Assembly: GCA_945833885.1 (NCBI GenBank)
Contig: CAMAFY010000029.1
Coordinates: 1-35,355, forward strand
DNA: 35,355 bases
From: an uncultured Bacteroidales bacterium
GTDB lineage: Bacteria; Bacteroidota; Bacteroidia; Bacteroidales; Bacteroidaceae
Reading direction: 5' to 3'
In this document: positions 27,001 through 33,045 of the stretch, piece after piece
How positions within the stretch are numbered: position 1 is the stretch's first letter
Layout of the letters: every line of letters begins with the position of its first letter
Made by a program: the position numbers and the translations under genes
Notes under the pieces: generated by a model
Told to the model about the DNA's origin: nothing
Databases searched by the model: none
The model's input: only the letters and a program-made list of their open reading frames with translations

Positions 27001-27342
27001 GGCATCTTCTTTCAGCGTCACTTCCAGGTTGTTGCCCTGCCATTTTACGTCCTTGCTCTCGTATCCGATGTAACTTACGTGGAGCGTGGCACCCTTGCTG
27101 ACGTTTTTCAGGGTGAAGGTTCCCGAATCGTCGGTTATCGTTCCTTGGGTCTTGCTGCCTTTGACGGTGACGGTGGCGCCTACAAGGGCCTCACCGTTGA
27201 TGTCGCGTACAACACCTTTGCATACGCTGGTCTGTTGTACGGCATAGACATCGCGGTCAATGGGGGCTGACACTGCCCATGCACCGGTAGCGAAGCCGCC
27301 GGACATCATGAGCATACTGACTGACATGAGTCGCTTAATCAT
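24076..27342 (-). CDS. SusC/RagA-family TonB-dependent outer-membrane transporter
   Basis: 1088 aa. Signal peptide (MIKRLMSVSMLMMSGGFATGAWA), then a carboxypeptidase-D regulatory-like domain (about 40-115: CKGVVRDINGEALVGATV, SYIGYES), a TonB-box-like EAVVVGYGTMKRSDISG, the plug (about 125-240: LDQALQGRAAGVSAVQTSG, SIRVRGTATINSKAEPLYVI) and a 22-strand-type barrel ending in SPTSYTFSLNIGF. The terminal aromatic residue fits outer-membrane insertion. It imports oligosaccharides in complex with the SusD-like lipoprotein, driven by TonB. There is no N-terminal extension domain of the STN type, so direct coupling to an anti-sigma factor is not suggested. It is the first gene of the operon, and a promoter candidate lies about 170 bp upstream. 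Confidence 0.96.
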   Translation of the reverse strand: MIKRLMSVSMLMMSGGFATGAWAVSAPIDRDVYAVQQTSVCKGVVRDINGEALVGATVTVKGSKTQGTITDDSGTFTLKNVSKGATLHVSYIGYESKDVKWQGNNLEVTLKEDANALSEAVVVGYGTMKRSDISGASASLKEADLKGSVITSLDQALQGRAAGVSAVQTSGAPGSSSSIRVRGTATINSKAEPLYVIDGVIVQTIGGQSGADLGLGDALGNGPVCSVSPLSTIDPADILSMEILKDASATAIYGAQGANGVVLITTKHGKAGDAKFSYNGMFAVNRQTKRLDMLDLRGFAEFYNDLANQGEAEADATLADPSILGKGTNWQDAVFQTALQHSHQISAQGGTEKVKYYVSGSYMNQEGTIIGSEFSRFSMRGNLDAQMKKWLKMGLNVAYSNSSDDLKLADSEEGLIQYSLTTMPSIPIYNIDGSYSSVTMQGYTNPNPIAMALYDDILLNRQKLNGNLFFDVTPVEHLTWHTEVGFDINASKAERYKPVVSLGTWHRDGNSSNMQKNSSIFWQIKNYITYSNTWNAHTMTAMVGQEAWESKWDYLAVGGTSLPSDNVHNPSLGTGTPSVGSAFDSSAMASVFTRWTYSYDNRYNATYTYRYDGSSNFGPENRWAGFHSFAASWRFSQEKWLKDSNWLSNGKLRLGWGQTGNANIGGYLWGSALSTMETGLGMSYRPKQLANTSIKWESQEQWNVGLDLGFFHDRLLLTVDWYNKESKDMLMQLQLPSYMGTSGNGSSALSAPWGNYGDIRNRGLEITLTGRPFVGNFSWESSIQFSINRNKLVNLSDGSSTAVITGMGQWSDVVSKTEVGESLYNFYGYVCDGIYQNLEDLENSPKPASFNGTYNYKNTVYVGDIKYKDIDNNGVIDENDQTNIGSPLPKFTFGWTNTFTYKNFDLSLFITGSYGNKIGNYTAMKLTHMNSKWTNQLTSVNQRARLEPIDATKDYSAGVVLADGTTVYNWYEDVSNVRVSNPDTNIPRATINDPNNNDQWSDRYIEDGSYIRLKNISLGYTFPSALTRKAKIETLRLACNIQNLVTITGYSGYDPEVGASTTSMNVFGLDNGRYPSPTSYTFSLNIGF

Positions 27343-27510
27343 ACCATTGAGATTTAAGTTGTTCGTATTTTTTTATAATATTGTTATGTGTTTTCCAGGG
27401 GAAAGTCTTGAAGAGGGCAGGCCGTGGAGCCCGTTTTCCCATGCTCCGCCTCCGCTCTTGGAGGGCGTTTGCCCGTTCTGGCCAGCGCATGGTTCTCCCT
27501 TTCTTCGGTG

Positions 27511-27518
27511 CAAAGGTA
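27511..27518 (-). promoter_or_regulatory. Probable promoter of the mannan locus (-7 box)
   Basis: The minus strand reads TACCTTTG followed by CACC, an exact match to the Bacteroidetes -7 consensus TAnnTTTG. The only TTG upstream is 15 bp away (expected about 20), so the -33 element is poor, as expected for an activator-dependent promoter. It gives a leader of about 160 nt before the SusC-like ATG at 27342. Confidence 0.65.
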
Positions 27519-28170
27519 CGACAAAGCCGCAAACAACTCTTATACTTTTTTTGCATCTTGTTGCACTTTTGCGAAAATCTTGCTATCTCTCCTTTACATT
27601 ATGTGCGTTTTTTATCCCGGAATGATACTTTTCTTATCAATCCGATTGAGCAAAACGGGGGTGAAAGTTAAAATAGTATCATCGAACTTCTTGGATGTTT
27701 TTTCTTGACATGGCGGAAAATCCTCCCTTCCGTTGCCGTTCATTCCCGTCTTTCCGGCTCCTTTCCCCATTTCCTTCTGCCGTCGGTGCGCACCTTTTCT
27801 CCTGCCCTTTCCTCCGCCTTTCCCGGGGCTTCGGACGGCTGTCGCGGATGCCGGTTGGCGTGGGTGCGGGACAGCCGTGAAAAATATTGCACACTCCCCC
27901 GTCCCGAGGTCCGGAAAACGGTTTTGTAACACCTTGAAAACGGGGTGCGGACCTTGAAGGATTTTGACAATGTCCGGCGTACCTTCCAGAGCGGAAAATT
28001 GGGGGATGACGGGCAAAAATGCCCTCCTTTTCAGCAAAACCGATGGTGGAGGAAATGTACAATGTTCGGTGTTTTTAGCATCAAATGCCGCGGAACGGGT
28101 GTAAGCGGCCGCGTGGAGGCGTGAAAAACACCCCAGTTCAGTCGCGTAGTTTGCGTAAGGACAAGAAAAA
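27519..28170. other. Non-coding spacer upstream of the mannan locus
   Basis: About 650 bp with no gene I can support; the 237-aa minus-strand frame across it (27612-28325) is made partly of translated repeats and is not believable. 27700-27870 is pyrimidine-rich and GC-rich. It contains an inverted repeat (27835-27878), and a possible lone 22-bp-type unit near 28058-28079. No regulator gene is present. Confidence 0.55.
27835..27878. other. 9-bp inverted repeat in the spacer
   Basis: ACGGCTGTC (27835-27843) and GACAGCCGT (27870-27878) are perfect complements separated by 26 GC-rich bases. Neither side has a U-tract. Function unknown. Confidence 0.4.
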
Positions 28171-28206
28171 AAGTACGGAATTTCCTGCCTGAAAACTCCG
28201 TACTTT
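28165..28206 (-). terminator. Terminator-like hairpin formed by the edge of repeat array C
   Basis: AAAGTACGGA (28170-28179) pairs perfectly with TCCGTACTTT (28197-28206) over a 17-base loop. On the minus strand the second arm runs into TTTTTCTTG. The shape fits an intrinsic terminator for transcripts entering from the right (the 89-aa gene, about 500 bp upstream). The hairpin is built from the inverted first unit and the second unit of the 22-bp array. Confidence 0.55.
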
Positions 28207-28498
28207 ATGAATAGCGTTTCCGCATTTAAGGGATTAATGTTCCGTGTTTTATGGGGCAAAGTTCGGCACTTTGTGGATGAAACTTCCGCATTTTGATGCC
28301 GAAACTTCCGCACTTGATGAAACAATGTACAGCACTTCCTGAATCAAAGTTCCGAGGTTTATGGAACAATATTCCGTACTTTGAGGATTAAAGTTCCGAG
28401 GTTTATGTATAAAACTTCGGTACTTTACAAAAGCATTGTCCGCATTTCCCGTTCAGCATGTCGGAAATGCCGGAAAACTTCCGCACCTTCGTTTTTGC
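28171..28498. repeat. 22-bp repeat array C (about 14-15 degenerate units)
   Basis: Unit starts fall at 28171, 28193, 28215, 28238, 28260, 28282, 28304, 28326, 28348, 28370, 28392, 28414 and 28436, with 28459 and 28477 weaker. Ten of the twelve spacings among the first thirteen starts are exactly 22 bp and two are 23 (28215-28238 and 28436-28459 also step 23). The loose core is TTCCGnACTTT followed by a purine-rich end usually closing in AA. The first unit is inverted. Units are diverged from each other (only AGTTCCGAGGTTTATG recurs in two), but the phase is strictly kept. 22 bp is not divisible by three, so this is not a coding repeat. Confidence 0.88.
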
Positions 28499-28620
28499 CA
28501 TATTTCGGAGCGTCGGTCGTCGTGTTGCCGTTCGTGGCGCTTCCTGGCGCGTTATATCCGCCTTTTTCCGTCCGGATTCCGATGCCTGTTCCTGCCTCGG
28601 AGACGATTGCACACTCCGTG

Positions 28621-28690
28621 CTTCCAGCCTCCTTCCGGCGTTGTTTCCGGCGGCTTTTCCGCGTTGCTTCCGCATCCTTTCCGGCGGTCG
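28621..28690. repeat. 11-12 bp periodic TTCCG repeats
   Basis: TTCCG recurs at about 11-12 bp steps in at least five copies (28633, 28645, 28657, 28668, 28679 and near), with variants such as TTCCGGCGTTG and TTCCGCATCC. The step is half that of array C, which ends about 120 bp to the left. It lies just downstream of the 89-aa gene. Confidence 0.55.
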
Positions 28691-28710
28691 GTGCGGCATC
28701 TGCCGACGCT

Positions 28711-28980
28711 TCAGACCCTGAATGTCAGCACCTCGTCGGTGCGTTGGTTGCGGATGGCGGCGATTTCATTGTCCACGAGCCCCAGGTCATACAGGTCGTA
28801 GCCGGTCGGGGAGTAGGGGGCGTCGGTGGGAATGCAGAGCGTTGTGGCGTCGATGGCGGTAATTCGGTTGCCGGGGAACAGCGTCTGCAGTTTTTCCACC
28901 GCCGCTTCGCGATGGATTTCAAGGGTTTCGGCGTCCGTATCAAGGCGGAATTTCCGGAAAACGAGCAGGTCTTCTGACAT
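28711..28980 (-). CDS. Small protein of unknown function (89 aa)
   Basis: The start at 28978-28980 is chosen because a promoter (29024-29054) lies inside the longer frame that could start at 29142. The product begins MSEDLLVFRKFRLDTDAETL, is acidic and soluble, and has no signal peptide, membrane segment or metal-binding cluster. The middle (HREAAVEKLQTLFPGN) is helical in character. I do not recognise a family. Its own promoter, protein-like composition and consistent frame support a real gene. It is divergent from pgi across 289 bp. Confidence 0.7.
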   Translation of the reverse strand: MSEDLLVFRKFRLDTDAETLEIHREAAVEKLQTLFPGNRITAIDATTLCIPTDAPYSPTGYDLYDLGLVDNEIAAIRNQRTDEVLTFRV

Positions 28981-29023
28981 ATAGTGGGGAAATGTGGGAT
29001 AAGTTTGACAAACGTTTCGCGTG

Positions 29024-29054
29024 CAAAAGTACGTGAAAAGTCCGAGGTCTGCAA
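29024..29054 (-). promoter_or_regulatory. Bacteroidetes-type promoter of the 89-aa gene
   Basis: On the minus strand TTG (29052-29054), 20 bp, then TACTTTTG (29024-29031), followed by CACG. Both boxes and the spacing fit the Bacteroidetes consensus. The start would be about 37 nt before the ATG at 28980. Confidence 0.75.
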
Positions 29055-29122
29055 CACGTTGGGCCGTCGTCAGCCGTTTCGCGCGCCTGATTCCACAATG
29101 TGTGCATTTTTTTGTTCCAATT

Positions 29123-29154
29123 TTTGCAAATATGATGAACATTGCCTAATTTTG
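29123..29154 (+). promoter_or_regulatory. Bacteroidetes-type promoter of pgi
   Basis: TTTG (29123-29126), 20 bp, then TAATTTTG (29147-29154), followed by CACG; an exact match to the TTTG-N20-TAnnTTTG consensus. It leaves a leader of about 110 nt before the pgi ATG at 29270. Confidence 0.8.
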
Positions 29155-29269
29155 CACGTTGAGAAGTCTTTCCGCCTTCTTCCGCCGCTTTCCGTCCGTC
29201 GTGCCCGATGAATGGGTCGAAAAGGACGGTGGATTGGGGTATAAACGTTGAAAATTTAATCTATAAAAT

Positions 29270-30601
29270 ATGAAAACCATACGTCTTGAGGTGGCAAAAG
29301 CCACATCATTCCTTCCCGAAGGTGCCATTGAGCGTGTTGGCGCGCGAGTACACAATGCCCAGCAATCGCTTGAAGAAGCCACGTGCCCTGGCAACGATTT
29401 TCTTGGATGGTTGCACCTTCCCAGCAGCATCACTCCCGAGTTCCTTGCCGAAATCAAAGCGTGCGCTACCACGCTTCGTGCCAACTGCGACACCATCGTT
29501 GTTGCCGGAATCGGCGGCAGTTACCTTGGCGCACGTGCGGTGATCGAGGCCCTCGGCAGCCAGTTTGAATGGCTGACCAACGATGGTTCGAACCCCGTAA
29601 TCCTCTTCGCCGGCAACAACATCGGCGAGGATTACCTCTACGAACTCTGCGAATACCTTAAAGGACGTAAGTTCGGCGTCATCAACATCTCCAAGAGTGG
29701 CACCACCACTGAGACGGCTTTGGCCTTCCGACTGTTGAAGAAGCAGTGCGAGGACCAGCGTGGAAAGGACGTCGCACGTCAGGTGATTGTGGCTGTGACC
29801 GACGCAAAACGCGGCGCCGCACGCACCACTGCCGACCAGGAAGGCTACACAAGTTTCGTCATTCCCGACAATGTCGGCGGCCGCTTCAGCGTGCTTACGC
29901 CCGTCGGACTCCTGCCCATTGCCTGCGCGGGATTTGATGTTGACGCCCTCGTGCAGGGAGCCCGCGACATGGAAGCCGCGTCTGCCGACGACGACAACAT
30001 TGTCACCCAGTATGCCGTCCTCCGCAATGCCCTCTACGAGGCAGGGAAGAAAATTGAGATTCTTGTCAACTTCCAACCCAAACTTCACTACATGAACGAG
30101 TGGTGGAAGCAACTCTATGGCGAGAGCGAAGGCAAGGATGGCAAGGGAATTTTCCCGGCAGCCGTCGACTTCACCACCGACCTTCACTCCATGGGACAAT
30201 GGATTCAGGAGGGCGAACGTACGATCTTCGAGACCGTTGTCAGCGTGGAGACACCCCGCCACACCGTGCTTTTCCCCCACGATGATGAGAACCTCGACGG
30301 CCTGAACTTCCTTGAAGGCAAGCGCGTTGACGAGGTTAACAAGATGGCGGAACTCGGAACCCAACTCGCACATGTCGATGGTGGCGTGCCCAACATCCGC
30401 GTCGTCATGCCCGAACTCAATGAGTATTACCTCGGACAACTGATTTATTTCTTCGAACGTGCCTGCGGTGTCAGCGGACTTCTCCTTGGTGTAAACCCCT
30501 TCAACCAGCCTGGCGTGGAGGCATATAAGAAGAACATGTTCGCACTCCTTGGCAAACCCGGTTACGAGGCCGAGAGCGAGGCCATCAAAAGCCGCCTCTG
30601 A
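29270..30601 (+). CDS. pgi: Glucose-6-phosphate isomerase
   Basis: 443 aa, cytosolic. It interconverts glucose 6-phosphate and fructose 6-phosphate in glycolysis and gluconeogenesis. Family motifs are [20 protein letters not shown] (about 76-95), the phosphate-binding [14 protein letters not shown] (about 143-156), [15 protein letters not shown] (about 202-216) and [13 protein letters not shown] (about 306-318). The length matches the short bacterial form (about 445 aa). The leader is AT-rich without a Shine-Dalgarno sequence, as usual in Bacteroidetes. It has its own promoter (29123-29154) and terminator (30663-30715), so it is monocistronic. Confidence 0.97.
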   Translation: MKTIRLEVAKATSFLPEGAIERVGARVHNAQQSLEEATCPGNDFLGWLHLPSSITPEFLAEIKACATTLRANCDTIVVAGIGGSYLGARAVIEALGSQFEWLTNDGSNPVILFAGNNIGEDYLYELCEYLKGRKFGVINISKSGTTTETALAFRLLKKQCEDQRGKDVARQVIVAVTDAKRGAARTTADQEGYTSFVIPDNVGGRFSVLTPVGLLPIACAGFDVDALVQGARDMEAASADDDNIVTQYAVLRNALYEAGKKIEILVNFQPKLHYMNEWWKQLYGESEGKDGKGIFPAAVDFTTDLHSMGQWIQEGERTIFETVVSVETPRHTVLFPHDDENLDGLNFLEGKRVDEVNKMAELGTQLAHVDGGVPNIRVVMPELNEYYLGQLIYFFERACGVSGLLLGVNPFNQPGVEAYKKNMFALLGKPGYEAESEAIKSRL

Positions 30602-30662
30602 TTCCGCGCTTTTCTGCCGTTGACCGGCTCCATCATCCGGTATAAGTCTGCCGGAATACTGT

Positions 30663-30715
30663 CCCGTCCGTCGGAGAATGCCAGCGTTTTCTCCGGCGGA
30701 CGGGGTTTGTCTTTT
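30663..30715 (+). terminator. Intrinsic terminator after pgi
   Basis: A 16-bp stem with one G-T pair (CCCGTCCGTCGGAGAA at 30663-30678 with its complement at 30689-30704), a 10-base loop, and a T-rich tail TTTGTCTTTTCC. It lies 60 bp past the pgi stop. Confidence 0.88.
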
Positions 30716-30801
30716 CCTTTTTCTCTGACCTTTCGGGTGGGCGGTGCCGTCCTTTCCCACGCCGCGCTCCCCGAAACCCCAACCATTCCGCCACATTTTC
30801 T

Positions 30802-31584
30802 ATGCAACAACTCCAGACTGCTATCTCCCGATATTGGGACCTTCACCCCGAATATGCCGCCGAAGCCCTTGCCGAGGGTTTTGATCCCCGGTGCGGACGT
30901 CTGCCTGTCCGGGGCATAATGTTCGATATGGACGGCGTGCTTTTCGACTCCATGCCCTATCATGCCAAAGCCTGGGCAGGCGTTTGCAACGCCTACGGGC
31001 TGACGATGACCGAGGAAGAGGTGTACATGAACGAAGGTCGCACCGGATATTCCACCATCAACTGGCTCACGCGGCGGCAGTGGGGCCGCGATACCACGGC
31101 GGAAGAGGTGGAGCGCCTCTATGCCTTGAAGAGCAAGGCCTTCAATTCTTTCCCCGAAGCCCGTAAGATGCCCGGTGCCGAGCCGCTGTTGCGGCAGATA
31201 ACATCGGCAGGACGTATGGTTTGTGTGGTGACCGGCAGCGGACAGGCCAGTCTTCTCGACCGCCTGACCAGCAATTTCCCCGGAATCTTCCGCGAGGACC
31301 GCATCGTTTCCTCGCGCGATGTGGAGCACGGCAAGCCACATCCCGAGCCCTACCTCCGCGGTCTGGGCAAGATGGGCCTGCGTCCGTGGGAGGCGGTTGT
31401 TGTGGAAAACGCCCCGTTGGGCGTACATGCCGGGGTGGCGGCAGGGGTGTTCACCATCGCCGCCAACACAGGTCCGCTCCCCGACAGCGTGCTTTCCGGG
31501 GAGGGAGCGTCGCTGGTGGTAGATTCCATGACGGCGCTTTCCGACGCATGGTGCCGCATGGAGCCCCTTTTCCGTCGGGCGTAA
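30802..31584 (+). CDS. HAD-superfamily hydrolase, beta-phosphoglucomutase-like subgroup
   Basis: 260 aa, cytosolic. HAD motif I is FDMDGVLFDSM with Asp42 and Asp44; motif II is VVTGSGQ; motif III is the Lys of HGKPHPEP; motif IV is VVVENAPLGVHAG, where Glu-Asn replaces the more usual Glu-Asp. A C1-type helical cap lies between motifs I and II. Such proteins are sugar-phosphate phosphatases or phosphomutases; the substrate cannot be read from the sequence. About 37 residues precede motif I, more than in many relatives. It is 39 bp before dprA and probably co-transcribed with it. A link to mannose 1-phosphate from the mannan locus is possible but unsupported. Confidence 0.85.
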   Translation: MQQLQTAISRYWDLHPEYAAEALAEGFDPRCGRLPVRGIMFDMDGVLFDSMPYHAKAWAGVCNAYGLTMTEEEVYMNEGRTGYSTINWLTRRQWGRDTTAEEVERLYALKSKAFNSFPEARKMPGAEPLLRQITSAGRMVCVVTGSGQASLLDRLTSNFPGIFREDRIVSSRDVEHGKPHPEPYLRGLGKMGLRPWEAVVVENAPLGVHAGVAAGVFTIAANTGPLPDSVLSGEGASLVVDSMTALSDAWCRMEPLFRRA

Positions 31585-31623
31585 GTGCCGTTTTTTCCAG
31601 ATAACCATAACCGAAATGCCCCT

Positions 31624-32751
31624 ATGTTATATAAAATTGCGCTGACGTTGATAGAGCGTTTCACGCCCGAAGCCATCCGGCGAATGTATGATGCCGGCAT
31701 CGATGCCCAACGTTTGCTGATGAATCCTGAGGAGGTGCTCGCCCAGGAAGTGGAGTCGGTGCGCGTTCCTTTGGTGAAACAGATCCGCGAGTGCCGCAAC
31801 CGTGCCCTCGATCTGGCGCGCCGCGAGATGGCGTATTGCCAGAAGGAGGGCATCCGCATCGTATGTATGGGCGATAAAGACTATCCTTACCGCCTGACGG
31901 GTTGCGTGGATTCCCCCAGCGTCCTCTATCTCCGCGGGCAGGTCGACCTGAATGCCGCCTGCGTTTTGGCGGTAGTCGGCACCCGCCGTGCCACGGACTA
32001 TGGCCGCATGGTGACGGAACGTCTCCTCTCCGACCTTGGACGACGCATCCCCAATCTTCTGGTCGTCAGCGGTCTGGCATACGGCATCGACATCGCCGCC
32101 CACCGGACGGCGCTCCAAAGACACCTGCCGACGGTGGGTGTGGTGGCGCATGGTCAGGACACGCTTTACCCCGCTTCGCATCAGCCTGAGGCGCGTGCGA
32201 TGCAGGAAAACGGCGGTGTGCTGACGGAGTATGTCAGCGGAACCGTCTCCCATGCCGGCAACTTCCTGCGCCGCAACCGCATCATCGCCGGTCTCGCCGA
32301 CGCCACATTGGTGGTGGAAAGTGCGGTCCGCGGAGGGGCGCTTGCCACGGCACGCCTCGCCGACAACTATGGTCGCGCGGTGTTTGCCGTGCCCGGACGC
32401 ATCACGGATGCCGCCAGCGAGGGGTGCAACCATCTGATTTTCCGCCACCGTGCCACGAGCATCTCCTCGGCGGACGACATCATTGCCGCCATGGAGTGGC
32501 AACGTTTCACCAACGAGGTGCCGTCGTCCACGGAGCCCGACCTGTTCGCGCAGACGGAGGATGTGGAATGTATGACCCCCGAGCGCCGCAAGGTGATGGA
32601 AAGTCTGCGGAGTGCCGACGGAATGACGCTCTTCGATTTGCAGAAGACGACGGGCTTTCCACCCTACATCCTCAATCGCGTCCTTGTGGAAATGGAGATA
32701 AACGGCGAGGTCCGCAAGATGCCCAGCGGCACGTTCTATTGGATTTATTGA
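31624..32751 (+). CDS. dprA: DNA-processing protein DprA (Smf)
   Basis: 375 aa from the ATG at 31624. A GTG at 31585 is in frame, but the extra 13 residues follow directly on the previous stop and do not look conserved. DprA binds incoming single-stranded DNA and loads RecA during transformation; in many non-competent bacteria its role is unclear. Domains: an N-terminal helical region (about 1-70), then the Rossmann-like DprA domain with VVGTRRATDYGR (about 117-128), VVSGLAYGIDIAAH (147-160), VVAHGQDTLYP (173-183) and NFLRRNRIIAGLADATLVVE (213-232), and a C-terminal winged-helix DML1-type domain (about 310-375). A strong terminator follows at 32787. Confidence 0.96.
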   Translation: MLYKIALTLIERFTPEAIRRMYDAGIDAQRLLMNPEEVLAQEVESVRVPLVKQIRECRNRALDLARREMAYCQKEGIRIVCMGDKDYPYRLTGCVDSPSVLYLRGQVDLNAACVLAVVGTRRATDYGRMVTERLLSDLGRRIPNLLVVSGLAYGIDIAAHRTALQRHLPTVGVVAHGQDTLYPASHQPEARAMQENGGVLTEYVSGTVSHAGNFLRRNRIIAGLADATLVVESAVRGGALATARLADNYGRAVFAVPGRITDAASEGCNHLIFRHRATSISSADDIIAAMEWQRFTNEVPSSTEPDLFAQTEDVECMTPERRKVMESLRSADGMTLFDLQKTTGFPPYILNRVLVEMEINGEVRKMPSGTFYWIY

Positions 32752-32786
32752 TGCCTCCATAGGCAGCCAAGACCCGGATATAACGA

Positions 32787-32830
32787 CGAAGGCCGGCAAT
32801 CCCGCAGTAGGATTGTCGGCCTTCGTTTGT
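32787..32830 (+). terminator. Intrinsic terminator after dprA
   Basis: CGAAGGCCGGCAATCC (32787-32802) pairs with GGATTGTCGGCCTTCG (32810-32825), 16 bp with one G-U pair and a 7-base loop, followed by TTTGTGTT. It is a clear terminator for the HAD-dprA unit. Confidence 0.9.
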
Positions 32831-32855
32831 GTTCTTAGGCGTGATGGGGCGGAAG

Positions 32856-33028
32856 TTACCATCAGTTCCATTGGATGTTTCCGCCGGTCTTATCGTAATT
32901 CTCCAGAGGTCCTTCGGAAGTTTCCATAGGTTCTTTGGGGTTTCCCGCCGGTCTTATCGTAATTCTCCAGAGGTCCGTTGGAAGTTTTCCTCAGGCTCTT
33001 TGGGGTTTCCCACCGGTCTTATCGGATG
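32856..33028. repeat. Repeat array E: about 22-bp units arranged in 65-bp repeats
   Basis: Eight units of 20-23 bp start at 32856, 32878, 32899, 32921, 32941, 32963, 32985 and 33006. Every third unit is nearly identical: GCCGGTCTTATCGTAA occurs at about 32883 and 32947 and its start again at 33011, and TTCTCCAGAGGTCC at 32899 and 32963. So a 63-65-bp segment is present 2.3 times, itself made of three related units (TTTCCnnnGGTCTTTnGG-like). The array fills the convergent spacer between dprA and porX and ends 18 bp before the porX stop. It differs in core from arrays A-D but has the same period. Confidence 0.85.
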
Positions 33029-33045
33029 TTTTCGGTGGAAAATGT

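Noticed and set aside
27612..28325. 237-aa minus-strand frame upstream of the mannan locus
   Set aside because: Part of it is translated 22-bp repeat and the rest is low-quality coding sequence; it has no promoter and it overlaps the locus leader region.
28171..28498. CRISPR array
   Set aside because: Repeats are contiguous, degenerate and 22 bp long, with no unique spacers and no cas genes.
28981..29142. N-terminal extension of the 89-aa protein to 143 aa
   Set aside because: The extension covers a consensus promoter for the gene and has no protein-like composition.
29306..30796. 496-aa minus-strand frame opposite pgi
   Set aside because: It is antisense to a universally conserved pgi gene with its own promoter and terminator.
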